Assembly: GCF_002563795.1 (NCBI RefSeq)
Contig: NZ_PDJL01000005.1
Span: 372,001-436,000 of the forward strand
Origin: Vibrio sp. ES.051
GTDB lineage: Bacteria > Pseudomonadota > Gammaproteobacteria > Enterobacterales > Vibrionaceae
DNA length: 64,000 bases
Direction: 5' to 3'
Shown one piece after another: positions 9,834 through 18,526 of this stretch. Made by a program: the position numbers and the translations under genes. Each line of letters starts with the position of its first letter. Positions within the stretch are counted from its first letter, which is position 1. The notes beneath the pieces were generated by a model. It was given only the letters and a program-made list of their open reading frames with translations, did no database searches and was not told the origin of the DNA.

Positions 9834-10622
9834 TTATAACTGCTGGTTAATAAAGCCCATCATCTTATCGACGGACGAGATCACTTTAGAGTTCATTTCG
9901 TAAACGCGCTGCGCTTCTATCATGTTAACCAGCTCTTCGGTGACATTCACGTTAGACGCTTCTAGCATAGATTGGCGAACTTCCCCCAAGCCATCCAAAC
10001 CAGGAACACCTTCTTGCGGATCACCACTTGCGCCCGTTGGTAAGTAAAGGTTCTGACCGATTGGCTCTAGACCTCCTGGGTTAACAAAGTCAGTGATCGT
10101 CAACTGGCCCACGACTTGGTTGTCTTGCTGACCACGAACACGGACAGATACTTCACCGTCGTTGCCAACCGTGATGGAAATGGCATCTTCAGGAATCACG
10201 ATTTCAGGTTCAACAGGGTAACCAGAACCTGACGTTACCAGTGTTCCTTCACCGTTCAATGTAAACTGACCATTGCGGGTGTAACCGATATTACCGTCAG
10301 GGAGCGTGACTTGGAAAAAACCATCCCCCTCAACCATCATGTCCAATGCATTAGTCGTTGTTTGTGCGTTACCATGGGTATGCACTTTTTGCGTTGCCAC
10401 CACTTTGGAACCCGCACCTAACATTAAGCCACTTGGCAGTTCCGTATTTTGTGAAGATTGACCACCAGGTTGATTGATATTTTGGTAGAACAAATCTTCA
10501 AATACCGCACGGCTCTTTTTGTAGCCGACTGTTGAGGCGTTCGCTAAGTTGTTTGAAATGGTTGCGATGTTGGTTTGTTGGGCATCTAAACCCGTTTTAC
10601 TTACCCATAGTGCTGGATGCAT
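9834..10622 (-). CDS. flgG: Flagellar distal rod protein FlgG
   Basis: The protein is 262 residues. It opens with [20 protein letters not shown] and the rod motif [18 protein letters not shown], and ends with a C-terminal helix ([20 protein letters not shown]). It makes up most of the distal rod that drives the hook. It is 20 bases from flgH and 18 from flgF, so the genes are co-transcribed. Confidence 0.96.
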   Translation of the reverse strand: MHPALWVSKTGLDAQQTNIATISNNLANASTVGYKKSRAVFEDLFYQNINQPGGQSSQNTELPSGLMLGAGSKVVATQKVHTHGNAQTTTNALDMMVEGDGFFQVTLPDGNIGYTRNGQFTLNGEGTLVTSGSGYPVEPEIVIPEDAISITVGNDGEVSVRVRGQQDNQVVGQLTITDFVNPGGLEPIGQNLYLPTGASGDPQEGVPGLDGLGEVRQSMLEASNVNVTEELVNMIEAQRVYEMNSKVISSVDKMMGFINQQL

Positions 10623-10640
10623 AGTGAACCTCTAACTCTG

Positions 10641-11390
10641 TTAACTCATACGAAGCAGTGAATCTGAAGATTTGTCCATCTCTTCAGCGGTGCTCATCAT
10701 CTTGACTTGCATTTCAAACTGACGTTGTAAGTCAATCAATGCCGTCATCTCACCTACGGCATTGACGTTACTGCCTTCAACGGCTCCAGTTTGGAGACTG
10801 ACCGTCGCGTCTGCTTCGTAAGGTTGGTTTGGAGTTTTATGGCGAAATAAGCCATTGGTGTCTTTAAATAAGCCTTGATCGTTAGGCTTAACAAGTTTGA
10901 TACGATCAACCGTTTGGAATGCTTCAGCCGGGGCACCTTGAGGAAGCACAGAGATGGTACCATCACGACCAATTTCAATTTTGGAGAGAGGAATAGGCAA
11001 AGTAATCGGCGCATCGTTTTCGCCCAGCACCAAATGGCCACTTGCGTTTGTTAACATGCCATTTTGGTCGACTTTAAGGTTACCATTGCGGGTCAACCCT
11101 TCCTTTCCAGTATGATCCAAGACCGATATCCAGCCGCTGCCTTCAATCGTGACATCCAGATCACGGCCTGTCGTAATCACACTGCCTTGTGCAAAATTAT
11201 GTCCCGGACGCTCTGTCATGCTGAATACACGCGAAGGGTGACCTTCACCATACGCTTGCATTGAACGGGCCTGCGCTAAATCAGCACGAAAGCCTGTCGT
11301 ACTCACGTTTGCCAAGTTATTGGCGCGCAATTGTAGAGCCTGCATATTTTGCTTGGCGCCACTCATTGCGAGAAACAGTGCGCGATCCAT
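10641..11390 (-). CDS. flgF: Flagellar proximal rod protein FlgF
   Basis: The protein is 249 residues with the rod family N-terminus (MDRALFLAMSGAKQNMQALQ, LRANNLANVSTTGFRADLA) and C-terminal helix (TALIDLQRQFEMQVKMMSTA). It is a rod subunit. It is the first gene of flgFGHIJ, with its own sigma-54 promoter 36 bases upstream. Confidence 0.95.
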   Translation of the reverse strand: MDRALFLAMSGAKQNMQALQLRANNLANVSTTGFRADLAQARSMQAYGEGHPSRVFSMTERPGHNFAQGSVITTGRDLDVTIEGSGWISVLDHTGKEGLTRNGNLKVDQNGMLTNASGHLVLGENDAPITLPIPLSKIEIGRDGTISVLPQGAPAEAFQTVDRIKLVKPNDQGLFKDTNGLFRHKTPNQPYEADATVSLQTGAVEGSNVNAVGEMTALIDLQRQFEMQVKMMSTAEEMDKSSDSLLRMS

Positions 11391-11425
11391 AAATTACTCC
11401 CAAAACTTCTTTATACAATGGACAA

Positions 11426-11441
11426 AGCAATAGTTATGCCA
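11426..11441 (-). promoter_or_regulatory. Sigma-54 promoter of flgFGHIJ
   Basis: On the minus strand TGGCATAACTATTGCT has GG and GC at the correct distance. One base (T for C at the end of TGGCAC) departs from consensus. The -12 element lies 36 bases before the flgF start. Confidence 0.85.
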
Positions 11442-11583
11442 ATAAAAAATAGCGTTATTAATCAATGAAATAAGACAAAAGAAAGAATGTGGGTGGCAAT
11501 CCGAATGGATAAACCATTAAAGCTGGCAAGATTTGGATCCCCCTTGGCGGCAACAGCGGCAAGCGAGAGATAGAAGCATGCTC

Positions 11584-11608
11584 AGTCCGACTTGAGGTGT
11601 GTCAGACT
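11584..11608. repeat. Inverted repeat between flgE and flgF
   Basis: AGTCCGAC and GTCAGACT pair over 8 positions (one wobble) around a 9-base loop. There is no T run, so it is not a classical terminator. It may weaken transcription from flgE into flgF or protect the flgBCDE mRNA end; both are inferences. Confidence 0.4.
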
Positions 11609-11656
11609 AAGCAGCTGAATGTCATGATGTGAGCAAACCGACAAGTGCACGCCATG

Positions 11657-11670
11657 TTTACTTAAGTAAA
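11657..11670. repeat. Perfect 14-bp palindrome after the flgE stop
   Basis: TTTACTTAAGTAAA is fully self-complementary and abuts the flgE stop codon. Its role is unknown. Confidence 0.45.
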
Positions 11671-12984
11671 TTAACGGATCTGCAGAATATTTTGTTGTAA
11701 CTGGTTGTGTACTTCTAACGACCGTGAGTTAGCTTGGAAGTTACGCTGAGCAGAAATCAGATCCACCAGTTCCTGAGTCATATCAATGTTTGACTGCTCC
11801 AGTATACCGCTGTTGATGGTACCGAAAGAACCTTTATTTGATTCCCCCCAGATCTTGTCACCGGAGTTCTGAGTTGAATCCCATTGGGTCCCACCCTTCT
11901 TATCTAGACCTTGCTCGTTAGGAACACGCACCAGTGCCACTCGACCTAATGTCACGTTCTCACCGTTTGAGTATGTGCCCAATACGCTACCATTTTCATC
12001 AAAGTCAACTTTGGTTAAGAAGCCCGTCGTAGCACCATCTTCGTCAAACTTCGTCAGCTCGAAGGGAGCGGCAAACTGCGTTGTAGAGCCTAAACCAAAG
12101 TTCAGAGTTTGTGCAGGATCGGCCCCATTCATATCGACTGGGGTCGTATTGGTTGCAGGGTCGCCAAGTGCAACAGACGTAATGGGGTTACCACCATTGA
12201 GACTTGCCAACGTGCCGTCGTTGTTAAACTTCATTGTATGACCGACGTGACCTGTTGCCGTTTGAGCATCACCCGCAGCGACGTCCAGAGGTTTCTCACC
12301 CGTTTTATCCGTTACTGTGTAGTAAGTGTTCCAAGTGTTCGGTTGAGTCTGATCTTTCAAGTAGTATGTACTTAACTTGTAAGACTGACCCATCGAGTCA
12401 TAAATAGTCGAAGACGTTGAACGGTTATATGTATCTGGATCTGAAAAATCAAACTGCGCTGGATCTTTCAAGTCGCCATTAGCAGGTAGGTTTGCGCCCA
12501 CTTCAATATTTGCCGTTTGTTTTGGTTTTCCAAATTCTGCCGGAATATTGATTGGCTGAGGCTCGTAAGAAGCAACCTCACCGGAGTCTGGGTTCACTTG
12601 ATAACCGAGTAAGAACTCATCGTTCGCGGTCACCATATAGTTGTCTTTATTCAAATGAAAAGCACCATTACGTGTCATTTCATTTTGTTGTGGGGTCAAT
12701 CGGTCTTTTGCTACAGAAAAGAACCCGGTTCCCGACACACGTAAATCCATAGGGTTGTTGGTGTTAATGCTTGAACCTTCGTGGAACTGCTGGGCCACTT
12801 GGCTTGCTTGTGCACCACCACCTGGTGTGGTTTTTGCGTTAGTGAATAAAGAATTTGAGTACACATCGGCAAACTCAGCACGGGACTCTTTAAAGCCGTA
12901 CGAATTGGCGTTCGCAATGTTGTTACTGGTGGTGTTCAAATCCAGTTGGGCGGCAGACAAACCGCTTAAAGATACATATGACAT
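11671..12984 (-). CDS. flgE: Flagellar hook protein FlgE
   Basis: The protein is 437 residues. It starts MSYVSLSGLSAAQLDLNTTS followed by NNIANANSYGFKESRAEF, the hook family signature, and ends in the conserved helix (QELVDLISAQRNFQANSRSL). It polymerises into the curved hook. It is the last gene of flgBCDE and is separated from flgF by 280 bases with a new promoter. Confidence 0.96.
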   Translation of the reverse strand: MSYVSLSGLSAAQLDLNTTSNNIANANSYGFKESRAEFADVYSNSLFTNAKTTPGGGAQASQVAQQFHEGSSINTNNPMDLRVSGTGFFSVAKDRLTPQQNEMTRNGAFHLNKDNYMVTANDEFLLGYQVNPDSGEVASYEPQPINIPAEFGKPKQTANIEVGANLPANGDLKDPAQFDFSDPDTYNRSTSSTIYDSMGQSYKLSTYYLKDQTQPNTWNTYYTVTDKTGEKPLDVAAGDAQTATGHVGHTMKFNNDGTLASLNGGNPITSVALGDPATNTTPVDMNGADPAQTLNFGLGSTTQFAAPFELTKFDEDGATTGFLTKVDFDENGSVLGTYSNGENVTLGRVALVRVPNEQGLDKKGGTQWDSTQNSGDKIWGESNKGSFGTINSGILEQSNIDMTQELVDLISAQRNFQANSRSLEVHNQLQQNILQIR

Positions 12985-13016
12985 TCCAAAAATCTCCTAA
13001 TCTAGCGAGCTATTGC

Positions 13017-13724
13017 TTACGCTTTACCGACTTCCAGTACTTCTGCAAGTCGAACTGGTGATTCAAAACCAGCTAGATTGAGTAATACGTTTCCATCACC
13101 CTTACCCAGCAATACGCTATTTACATTGGCATAAGTGGATACTGGGAACTCTTTTGACTCCCCATCCACTAAGCCAGACGCTTTGACTTTGTATTTACCA
13201 GCAGGCAGTGGATTTCCGTTTTGATCATTACCGTCCCAAAGCACACGAGAGTCACCAGCGGGTTTCGCACCGACCTCAAAAGTACGAACCAGTTGGCCTA
13301 CTTCATCCTCTACACGAACAAATAAATTGTCGATAGGTTGTGAAAGCTTAACCATTGCCGCCATCGAAGCATCATTTTGCTTCACACCAGCAGCGCCTGG
13401 GACCAAAACATCACGCCCGACCAAAGAGGAAGCTTGCAACGCTTGGTTCGATGTCATTGACGAGTTTAAACTCTCAAACTGAGTGTTCATCTTGCCAATA
13501 CCATCTACGGTCGCAAATGAAGCCATTTGCGCAATCATCTGATCATTGCTGACCGGCTTAAAAGGGTCTTGCTGAGACAATTGCTTAGTAAGCAAAGATA
13601 GGAAGTCTTCTTGTTTAAGATCCTGCTTACCAGTGCTCTCTTCAGTCTTTTTATTCTCTTGTAGGCTTTTAAGCTGGTCGATATAGGACAAGCCGCTTTG
13701 ACCAACGTTATTAATTCCGGCCAT
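13017..13724 (-). CDS. flgD: Flagellar hook-cap assembly protein FlgD
   Basis: The protein is 235 residues. The N-terminal part has KQDFLSLL-type sequence (LKQEDFLSLLTKQLSQQDPF, KPVSNDQMIAQMASF). The middle has the FlgD Ig-like fold (SRVLWDGNDQNGNPLPAGKY). It caps the growing hook and is not retained in the finished flagellum. It lies 17 bases after flgC. Confidence 0.95.
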   Translation of the reverse strand: MAGINNVGQSGLSYIDQLKSLQENKKTEESTGKQDLKQEDFLSLLTKQLSQQDPFKPVSNDQMIAQMASFATVDGIGKMNTQFESLNSSMTSNQALQASSLVGRDVLVPGAAGVKQNDASMAAMVKLSQPIDNLFVRVEDEVGQLVRTFEVGAKPAGDSRVLWDGNDQNGNPLPAGKYKVKASGLVDGESKEFPVSTYANVNSVLLGKGDGNVLLNLAGFESPVRLAEVLEVGKA

Positions 13725-13741
13725 ACGCTACCTCCTTATCC

Positions 13742-14155
13742 TTATTGACCCATCTGCAGCGTACGCAGCAGCATCTGTTTACTTGAATCCGCGACTTGCA
13801 CATTGGTTTGGTATGCGCGAGAAGCCGAAATCATGTTTGCCATTTCTTCCATTACATTAACGTTCGGCTTGTAAATGTAGCCTTCTTCGTTTGCAAGGGG
13901 ATGATCAGGCTTGTACTCCGCACTCAGCGGTTTATCGCTTTCTACAATTCCCATCACTTTCACTGGCACCGTATCACCGCCACGCATGGCGTTACTTAAC
14001 TCCGCACCAAATACAGCATGACGCGCCTTGTAGGTGTCTTTCGCAGAACTGCTAACACTGTCAGCGTTCGCCAAGTTACTTGAGGTAGTATTCAGACGAA
14101 CAGACTCAGCGCTCATTGCGGAACCTGTCACATTGAAAACGTTAAATAAGCTCAT
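13742..14155 (-). CDS. flgC: Flagellar proximal rod protein FlgC
   Basis: The protein is 137 residues, normal for FlgC. It shows MSLFNVFNVTGSAMSAESVR, the rod motif TTSSNLANADSV, and the C-terminal helix MANMISASRAYQTNVQVADS. It is a proximal rod subunit. It starts 5 bases after flgB, so the two are translationally close. Confidence 0.95.
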   Translation of the reverse strand: MSLFNVFNVTGSAMSAESVRLNTTSSNLANADSVSSSAKDTYKARHAVFGAELSNAMRGGDTVPVKVMGIVESDKPLSAEYKPDHPLANEEGYIYKPNVNVMEEMANMISASRAYQTNVQVADSSKQMLLRTLQMGQ

Positions 14156-14160
14156 CTAAA

Positions 14161-14556
14161 TCATTCCCCTTTAATAGATTTGGTTAAGTTCTTGAATTTG
14201 CTGCCTAGAAACTCGAGTGATGCTTGATGTCTGATTTGATTTTGCATAAATAAGTTACGCTCTAAGTCCAAATCGACCGTATTGCCGTCACCCGTATCTG
14301 GTTGAGTGGGAAGACGATATAGTTTGTCACCTGTCAACGTTGCAGTGGCAGGAATATGCCGACCATCAGTACGACTAAGACCAATGCTTGCCCCTGAGGC
14401 TGCCGCCTGCAATTCCTTAGCAAAGTCTAAACCTCTTGATTTGTAACCAGGCGTGTTTGCTTGCGCGATGTTGGTAGAAATCACCTCAGCATTACGCTCA
14501 CGTACGCCCACCGTGTGCTGGTGGATGCCTAGTGCATTGTCAAAAGATATAGCCAT
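14161..14556 (-). CDS. flgB: Flagellar proximal rod protein FlgB
   Basis: The protein is 131 residues. It begins MAISFDNALGIHQHTVGVRE and has the rod motif ISTNIAQANTPGYKSRGLDF. It is a proximal rod subunit. The start at 14556 was chosen because the family begins MAISFD and GAGG lies upstream; an earlier in-frame ATG adds 16 unmatched residues and lies over the promoter. It is the first gene of flgBCDE. Confidence 0.95.
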   Translation of the reverse strand: MAISFDNALGIHQHTVGVRERNAEVISTNIAQANTPGYKSRGLDFAKELQAAASGASIGLSRTDGRHIPATATLTGDKLYRLPTQPDTGDGNTVDLDLERNLFMQNQIRHQASLEFLGSKFKNLTKSIKGE

Positions 14557-14599
14557 GTTTGCCTCTACAATTAAGAACTGACCGTTATTGATAACTAAA

Positions 14600-14615
14600 A
14601 GCAATTAGTGTGCCA
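14600..14615 (-). promoter_or_regulatory. Sigma-54 promoter of flgBCDE
   Basis: On the minus strand TGGCACACTAATTGCT matches the sigma-54 -24/-12 pattern with GG and GC ten bases apart. The -12 element is about 44 bases before the flgB start. Confidence 0.9.
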
Positions 14616-14890
14616 AAAAAAGGGAACACTATATTGGTGGCTCGCTATCATCCGTTTAGACAGCAATAAGTAAGCCAAAGTGATTGGAATGTCATCCCAC
14701 TTCACTTACATAAGCGGAGTTCAGGTTATTTATACTCAAGTAAACTAAAGATGCTTAGGTTTAGTAAAGATACACCTAGATAAGATAACTAGGCAAAGAC
14801 GAGAGGCGGTTTCGTTAAGAGAAGCGCGAGGGTGTATCGCCTACACTCAAGAATAAAGGCGAAACCAAAGTGACAATGAACACAGAAAAA

Positions 14891-14918
14891 GAAAAGCCTG
14901 ACACTAGATCAGGCTTTA
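14891..14918 (-). terminator. Terminator of cheV-cheR
   Basis: AAAGCCTGA and TCAGGCTTT form a perfect stem with a 6-7 base loop. On the minus strand it is followed by TTTTCTTTTT. Confidence 0.88.
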
Positions 14919-14939
14919 TTATCTATTTAAGAGATTTCG

Positions 14940-15767
14940 CTATTTAAGCTTGTAAATGATCCCTGGATTACAACGTACCATTTCAAATTTGTCAGTCAGA
15001 CCCGTTAACGATTCTGACGCACCAAGTAACAAGTAACCGCCTGGATTTAAGCTGTTTGCCATTTGGTTGAGCACTTTTGACTTCATTTCAGGTGAGAAAT
15101 AAATCAACACATTACGACAAAAAATGATGTCAAACTTGCCCATGAGCGCGTAGCTGTCCATCAAGTTTTGTGGACGAAAGTTGACTAAGCGTTTCACATT
15201 GTCTTTCACTTTCATTCGACCACCGTCGGCATCTTCAAAAAAAGTTCGGCGACGCTCAGGAGAAAGTCCACGCCCTAAAGCGAGGTTGTCATACACGCCT
15301 GCGCGACACATTTCTAACATGCTCGCAGAAATATCGGTTGCCGTAATGGAAACATTTGCCAGCATGCCAGGCTTACGCTGTTGCGTTTCCAGAATCGTCA
15401 TCGCAATAGAGTATGGCTCTTGGCCTGATGAACTGGCTGCAGACCAGATCTTTATTGGGCGTTTATTTGCCGCCACTTCTGGTAATAGTTTGTCAGCTAA
15501 AACGGTGAACGGATAAGTATCTCGAAACCACAAGGTTTCGTTAGTCGTCATCGCATCGACAGCGGCTACGCGTAACTCACGATTACGCCCTGATACGACA
15601 TCACGTAGCAAATCAGATAAGGATGCGAGCTTAAACTTCGTCACTAACGGACTCAGTCGGCTACGCACGAGGTACTGCTTGCTATCCCCTAGTACGATGC
15701 CACATTGCGATTCTAGAAAACGGCTAAAGTCACGATACTCTTGATCACTGATTGTAATAGCAGTCAT
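14940..15767 (-). CDS. cheR: Chemotaxis protein methyltransferase CheR
   Basis: The protein is 275 residues. The N-terminal helical domain (about 5-75) precedes a SAM-dependent methyltransferase domain with IKIWSAASSSGQEPYSIAM, the SAM-binding loop, and FDIIFCRNVLIYFSPEM near the end. It methylates glutamates on chemoreceptors using S-adenosylmethionine. It lies 11 bases after cheV and directly upstream of the flgB operon, an arrangement conserved across Vibrio. Confidence 0.95.
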   Translation of the reverse strand: MTAITISDQEYRDFSRFLESQCGIVLGDSKQYLVRSRLSPLVTKFKLASLSDLLRDVVSGRNRELRVAAVDAMTTNETLWFRDTYPFTVLADKLLPEVAANKRPIKIWSAASSSGQEPYSIAMTILETQQRKPGMLANVSITATDISASMLEMCRAGVYDNLALGRGLSPERRRTFFEDADGGRMKVKDNVKRLVNFRPQNLMDSYALMGKFDIIFCRNVLIYFSPEMKSKVLNQMANSLNPGGYLLLGASESLTGLTDKFEMVRCNPGIIYKLK

Positions 15768-15778
15768 TAATGTCTCTT

Positions 15779-16705
15779 TTATTGTGTTAATGCAGATTTA
15801 ACCGCGTTACCCAATTCATCTGGGTTAAATTTCGCAATGAAGGAGTTGGCCCCTACACGTTCAACCATCGCTTGGTTGAAAACACCACTTAACGAAGAGT
15901 GGAGGATAACATAAAGGTCTTTCAAATCGACATGTCTTCGAATTTCAGCGGTTAATGTATAACCGTCCATTTCTGGCATCTCAATATCGGAAATCACCAG
16001 TGATATTTGTTCGTAGATGTTGCCCTCTTGAGCCATCTCAATCAACTTATTGTACGCCTCTTTGCCGTCTTTCACTGATACGACCTCGAAGCCAATTGAC
16101 GTAATCGCTCGCTCTACCTGTTTACGAGCCACGGTGGAATCATCAGCAATAAGCACGCGTCGCACGATAGGCTTTTCTTGTTCTGCTTGCGCAATCTCTT
16201 CACCGATAGCAGAATCCATCGTTTCATCCACTGGCGCGATTTCAGCCAAGATTTTTTCAACATCAAGAACTTCAACTAACTCGTTATCGATATTCGTCAC
16301 TGCGGTTAAGTAGTGCGCTTTACCCGCCCCTTCTGGCGGCGGCAATATCGCCTCCCAATGCACGTTGGTAATACGCTCAACCGACGAGACCAAAAACGCT
16401 TGGATCGAACGGTTAAACTCAGCAATCAAAACAAAACACTTATCAATATCAGTGGTTGGACGGCCACCAATTGCCAGGCTCAAATCAATAACAGATACAG
16501 TATTCCCGCGGATATGAGCGATACCTTTTACCAGCGGGTGTAGATTCGGTATTAACGTCAGCTTAGGGCACTGCAGTACTTCTCTCACTTTAAATACGTT
16601 AATGCCGTAACGCTGTTGTCCCATCAGTCGAAAGGTCAATAATTCCAATCGGTTCTGACCGACGAGTTGCGTACGCTGATTCACCGAGTCAAGAATCCCC
16701 GTCAT
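15779..16705 (-). CDS. cheV: Chemotaxis coupling protein CheV
   Basis: The protein is 308 residues. A CheW-like domain (about 20-165, with VFKVREVLQCPKLTLIPN and GIAHIRGNTVSVIDLSLAIG) is fused to a receiver domain (about 180-305, with VLIADDSTVARKQ and ISDIEMPEMDGY, whose first Asp after IS is the likely phosphorylation site). It couples receptors to CheA and takes phosphate, probably aiding adaptation. It is the first gene of cheV-cheR and diverges from flgA. Confidence 0.96.
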   Translation of the reverse strand: MTGILDSVNQRTQLVGQNRLELLTFRLMGQQRYGINVFKVREVLQCPKLTLIPNLHPLVKGIAHIRGNTVSVIDLSLAIGGRPTTDIDKCFVLIAEFNRSIQAFLVSSVERITNVHWEAILPPPEGAGKAHYLTAVTNIDNELVEVLDVEKILAEIAPVDETMDSAIGEEIAQAEQEKPIVRRVLIADDSTVARKQVERAITSIGFEVVSVKDGKEAYNKLIEMAQEGNIYEQISLVISDIEMPEMDGYTLTAEIRRHVDLKDLYVILHSSLSGVFNQAMVERVGANSFIAKFNPDELGNAVKSALTQ

Positions 16706-16732
16706 ATGCTCATCTCCATCTCAAACTTTTTG

Positions 16733-16761
16733 TTTTTAAATGATACTCTACCCTTGGTCAA
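16733..16761 (-). promoter_or_regulatory. Candidate sigma-70 promoter of cheV-cheR
   Basis: On the minus strand TTGACC, 17 bases, TAAAAA. It is about 28 bases before the cheV start and overlaps the left arm of the flgA leader hairpin. Confidence 0.5.
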
Positions 16762-16774
16762 CACGATACCAAGG
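16752..16774 (+). promoter_or_regulatory. Inverted repeat overlapping the flgA ribosome binding site
   Basis: CCTTGGT and ACCAAGG pair perfectly (7 bp, 9-base loop). The right arm contains the first part of AAGGAG, the flgA Shine-Dalgarno. If transcribed, the hairpin would partly hide the ribosome site. It could also be a protein-binding dyad in the cheV/flgA divergent region. Confidence 0.5.
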
Positions 16775-16781
16775 AGACAGT

Positions 16782-17528
16782 ATGGCGTATTTCACTTTAA
16801 CTTCGACACCATTGACTATGGCAACATGTAGAGCGCTAATTACAAAATACGCTAAGTTTATCGGCATTTTACTCAGTATGTTTAGTTTTTTTGTTCACTC
16901 AGCCACTGATAGTCAGATAGAACAAATAAAAGCGGCCGCAGAGCAGCATATTCTTGCCACCGTTGAACAACCTACAGGTGGCGAGTTATCCGCTAATGCG
17001 GCAAATATTGACTCAAGAATAAAAGCAACGGATTGTCCAGCCCCCCTTGATACTTCTGCCTCTTCCACCAGCAGCACACGTAGCAACATTAATGTTTTGG
17101 TCGAATGCCCAGCTGACGATTGGAAAGTGTATGTACCTGTGAGGGTTTCAGTCTCGATCCCCATGATTGTGGCCACGCGCCCGCTTGGAAGAGGAGAAAT
17201 TATCAGCGCCGCCGACGTAACGATTTCTATGATTGAGTTACAACGCTTTCGTAAAGACGGTTTTTCTCATTATGAACAAGCTATTGGAGCAAAACTGAAG
17301 CGTAATGTACGTCTTGGTGATGTTGTTGAGCGGAATGACGTTTGCGTAGTGTGCCGCAATGAGAGAGTGACCATAAAAGCGATAAATGCTGGCATGACAA
17401 TCACAACACAAGGCACAGCGCTGCAAGATGGTGCAGCTGGCGATCAAGTCAGAGTGAAAAATGATAAGTCACAACGTATAATTGAAGGCATAGTGACTGA
17501 CATTGCGGAAATCACTGTTAATTTTTGA
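16782..17528 (+). CDS. flgA: Flagellar P-ring assembly chaperone FlgA
   Basis: The protein is 248 residues. A hydrophobic segment at about 22-40 (FIGILLSMFSFFVHSA) is the signal sequence. The C-terminal half is an SAF/FlgA domain (VVATRPLGRGEIISAADVTI and the end VRVKNDKSQRIIEGIVTD). It assists assembly of the FlgI P ring in the periplasm. The start at 16782 was chosen because AGGAGA precedes it by 4 bases; an in-frame ATG at 16740 lacks a ribosome site. flgM follows after a sigma-28 promoter. Confidence 0.93.
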   Translation: MAYFTLTSTPLTMATCRALITKYAKFIGILLSMFSFFVHSATDSQIEQIKAAAEQHILATVEQPTGGELSANAANIDSRIKATDCPAPLDTSASSTSSTRSNINVLVECPADDWKVYVPVRVSVSIPMIVATRPLGRGEIISAADVTISMIELQRFRKDGFSHYEQAIGAKLKRNVRLGDVVERNDVCVVCRNERVTIKAINAGMTITTQGTALQDGAAGDQVRVKNDKSQRIIEGIVTDIAEITVNF

Positions 17529-17578
17529 TACTCACTGTTAACGTGTTCAAGTTTGATCAATAAAAACGCAAAATAGGA

Positions 17579-17606
17579 CTAAAGTTCTTTTTGCATAGGT
17601 CGATAC
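17579..17606 (+). promoter_or_regulatory. Sigma-28 (FliA) promoter of flgMN
   Basis: CTAAAG, 14 bases, GTCGATAC fits the FliA pattern. It lies about 41 bases before flgM. Control of the anti-sigma factor by its own sigma factor is known in enteric bacteria and Vibrio. Confidence 0.85.
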
Positions 17607-17646
17607 CCTGAATACCCGTATTACGATACAAGGCAAAAGGTTAAAC

Positions 17647-17961
17647 ATGGCAGGTATAGACAATATACGTTCAGGGCAAGTGATGACGACGACCAACCGC
17701 ACACCTGCACGTAACGATTCGAATGCGACCAGCACGACAGAATCAAAAAAATCGCCAGCACAACAAGACGCGGTATCACTCAGTCAACAAGGTAAAGCCG
17801 TCAGCAAACTCCAAAAGGATATGGCTGATTCACCGGCTTATGACAGCGCAAAAGTGGCGGCAATCAAAGAAGCAATAACAAGCGGTTCATACAAAGTCGA
17901 CCCTGAAAAACTGGCTGACAATATGATTAAGTTTGAAAACGAATTGCAAGGCAAAAGCTAA
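17647..17961 (+). CDS. flgM: Anti-sigma-28 factor FlgM
   Basis: The protein is 104 residues, low in hydrophobic residues and rich in Ser, Thr, Ala and Lys, as expected of the mostly unfolded FlgM. The C-terminal part (VAAIKEAITSGSYKVDPEKL and ADNMIKFE) is the FliA-binding region. It holds FliA until the hook is finished and is then exported. It lies 27 bases before flgN and is preceded by a sigma-28 promoter. Confidence 0.95.
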   Translation: MAGIDNIRSGQVMTTTNRTPARNDSNATSTTESKKSPAQQDAVSLSQQGKAVSKLQKDMADSPAYDSAKVAAIKEAITSGSYKVDPEKLADNMIKFENELQGKS

Positions 17962-17988
17962 CTGACTTAGGCTCAAGGTAAGTATTGT

Positions 17989-18414
17989 ATGGCAGCATTA
18001 GTCGATCTCGTAAACTTCCAACTAGAAAATGCCAAGGCACTTTCTGCTGTTTTGCGTCAGGAAACACAAGCGATTACCGCCCATGTTTCTACAGAGATAG
18101 AAAGTATTGCTAAACAAAAAATGACACTTATTGAACAACTGAGAACCACAGATCAGCGAATCGCCTCTCATCCACACGTCAATCAGCTTAGTGAGGATGA
18201 AAACCTAAGTCAGGTTGTCACCCAAATTCAATCAATCGTGCTTGACTGCCAACAAGTCAATCAAGTCAACGGTGAATCGCTTCATCGCGCACAATTGAGC
18301 TTTAATAAACTCAATAACATGCTTCAGCGCACCCATGGCAAAGTGGGTATGACTTACAATGCTGGCGGGAAAACCCACACCATTTCCACACTAGGCACCA
18401 ATATTAAAGCTTAA
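17989..18414 (+). CDS. flgN: Flagellar export chaperone FlgN
   Basis: The protein is 141 residues, almost entirely helical, with the FlgN pattern (MAALVDLVNFQLENAKALSA and NKLNNMLQRTHGKVGMTYN). It is the cytoplasmic chaperone for FlgK and FlgL. It follows flgM closely and shares its promoter. Confidence 0.93.
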   Translation: MAALVDLVNFQLENAKALSAVLRQETQAITAHVSTEIESIAKQKMTLIEQLRTTDQRIASHPHVNQLSEDENLSQVVTQIQSIVLDCQQVNQVNGESLHRAQLSFNKLNNMLQRTHGKVGMTYNAGGKTHTISTLGTNIKA

Positions 18415-18526
18415 CTATCACAGCTCAATCCCCCTGTCTGGTATGTCACGTGTAAAAAAGCGACCAATTGTTATCAATTAGCCGCTGGACAGATTATCTA
18501 CACTGGGAATATTCGCTCTATGCGAA

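Larger units (their letters stand above)
14557..14939. other. Intergenic region between cheR and flgB
   Basis: It holds the flgB sigma-54 promoter (14600-14615) and the cheR terminator (14891-14918). In the roughly 275 bases between them I see no gene; activator (FlrC) sites may lie here but I cannot identify them. Confidence 0.6.
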
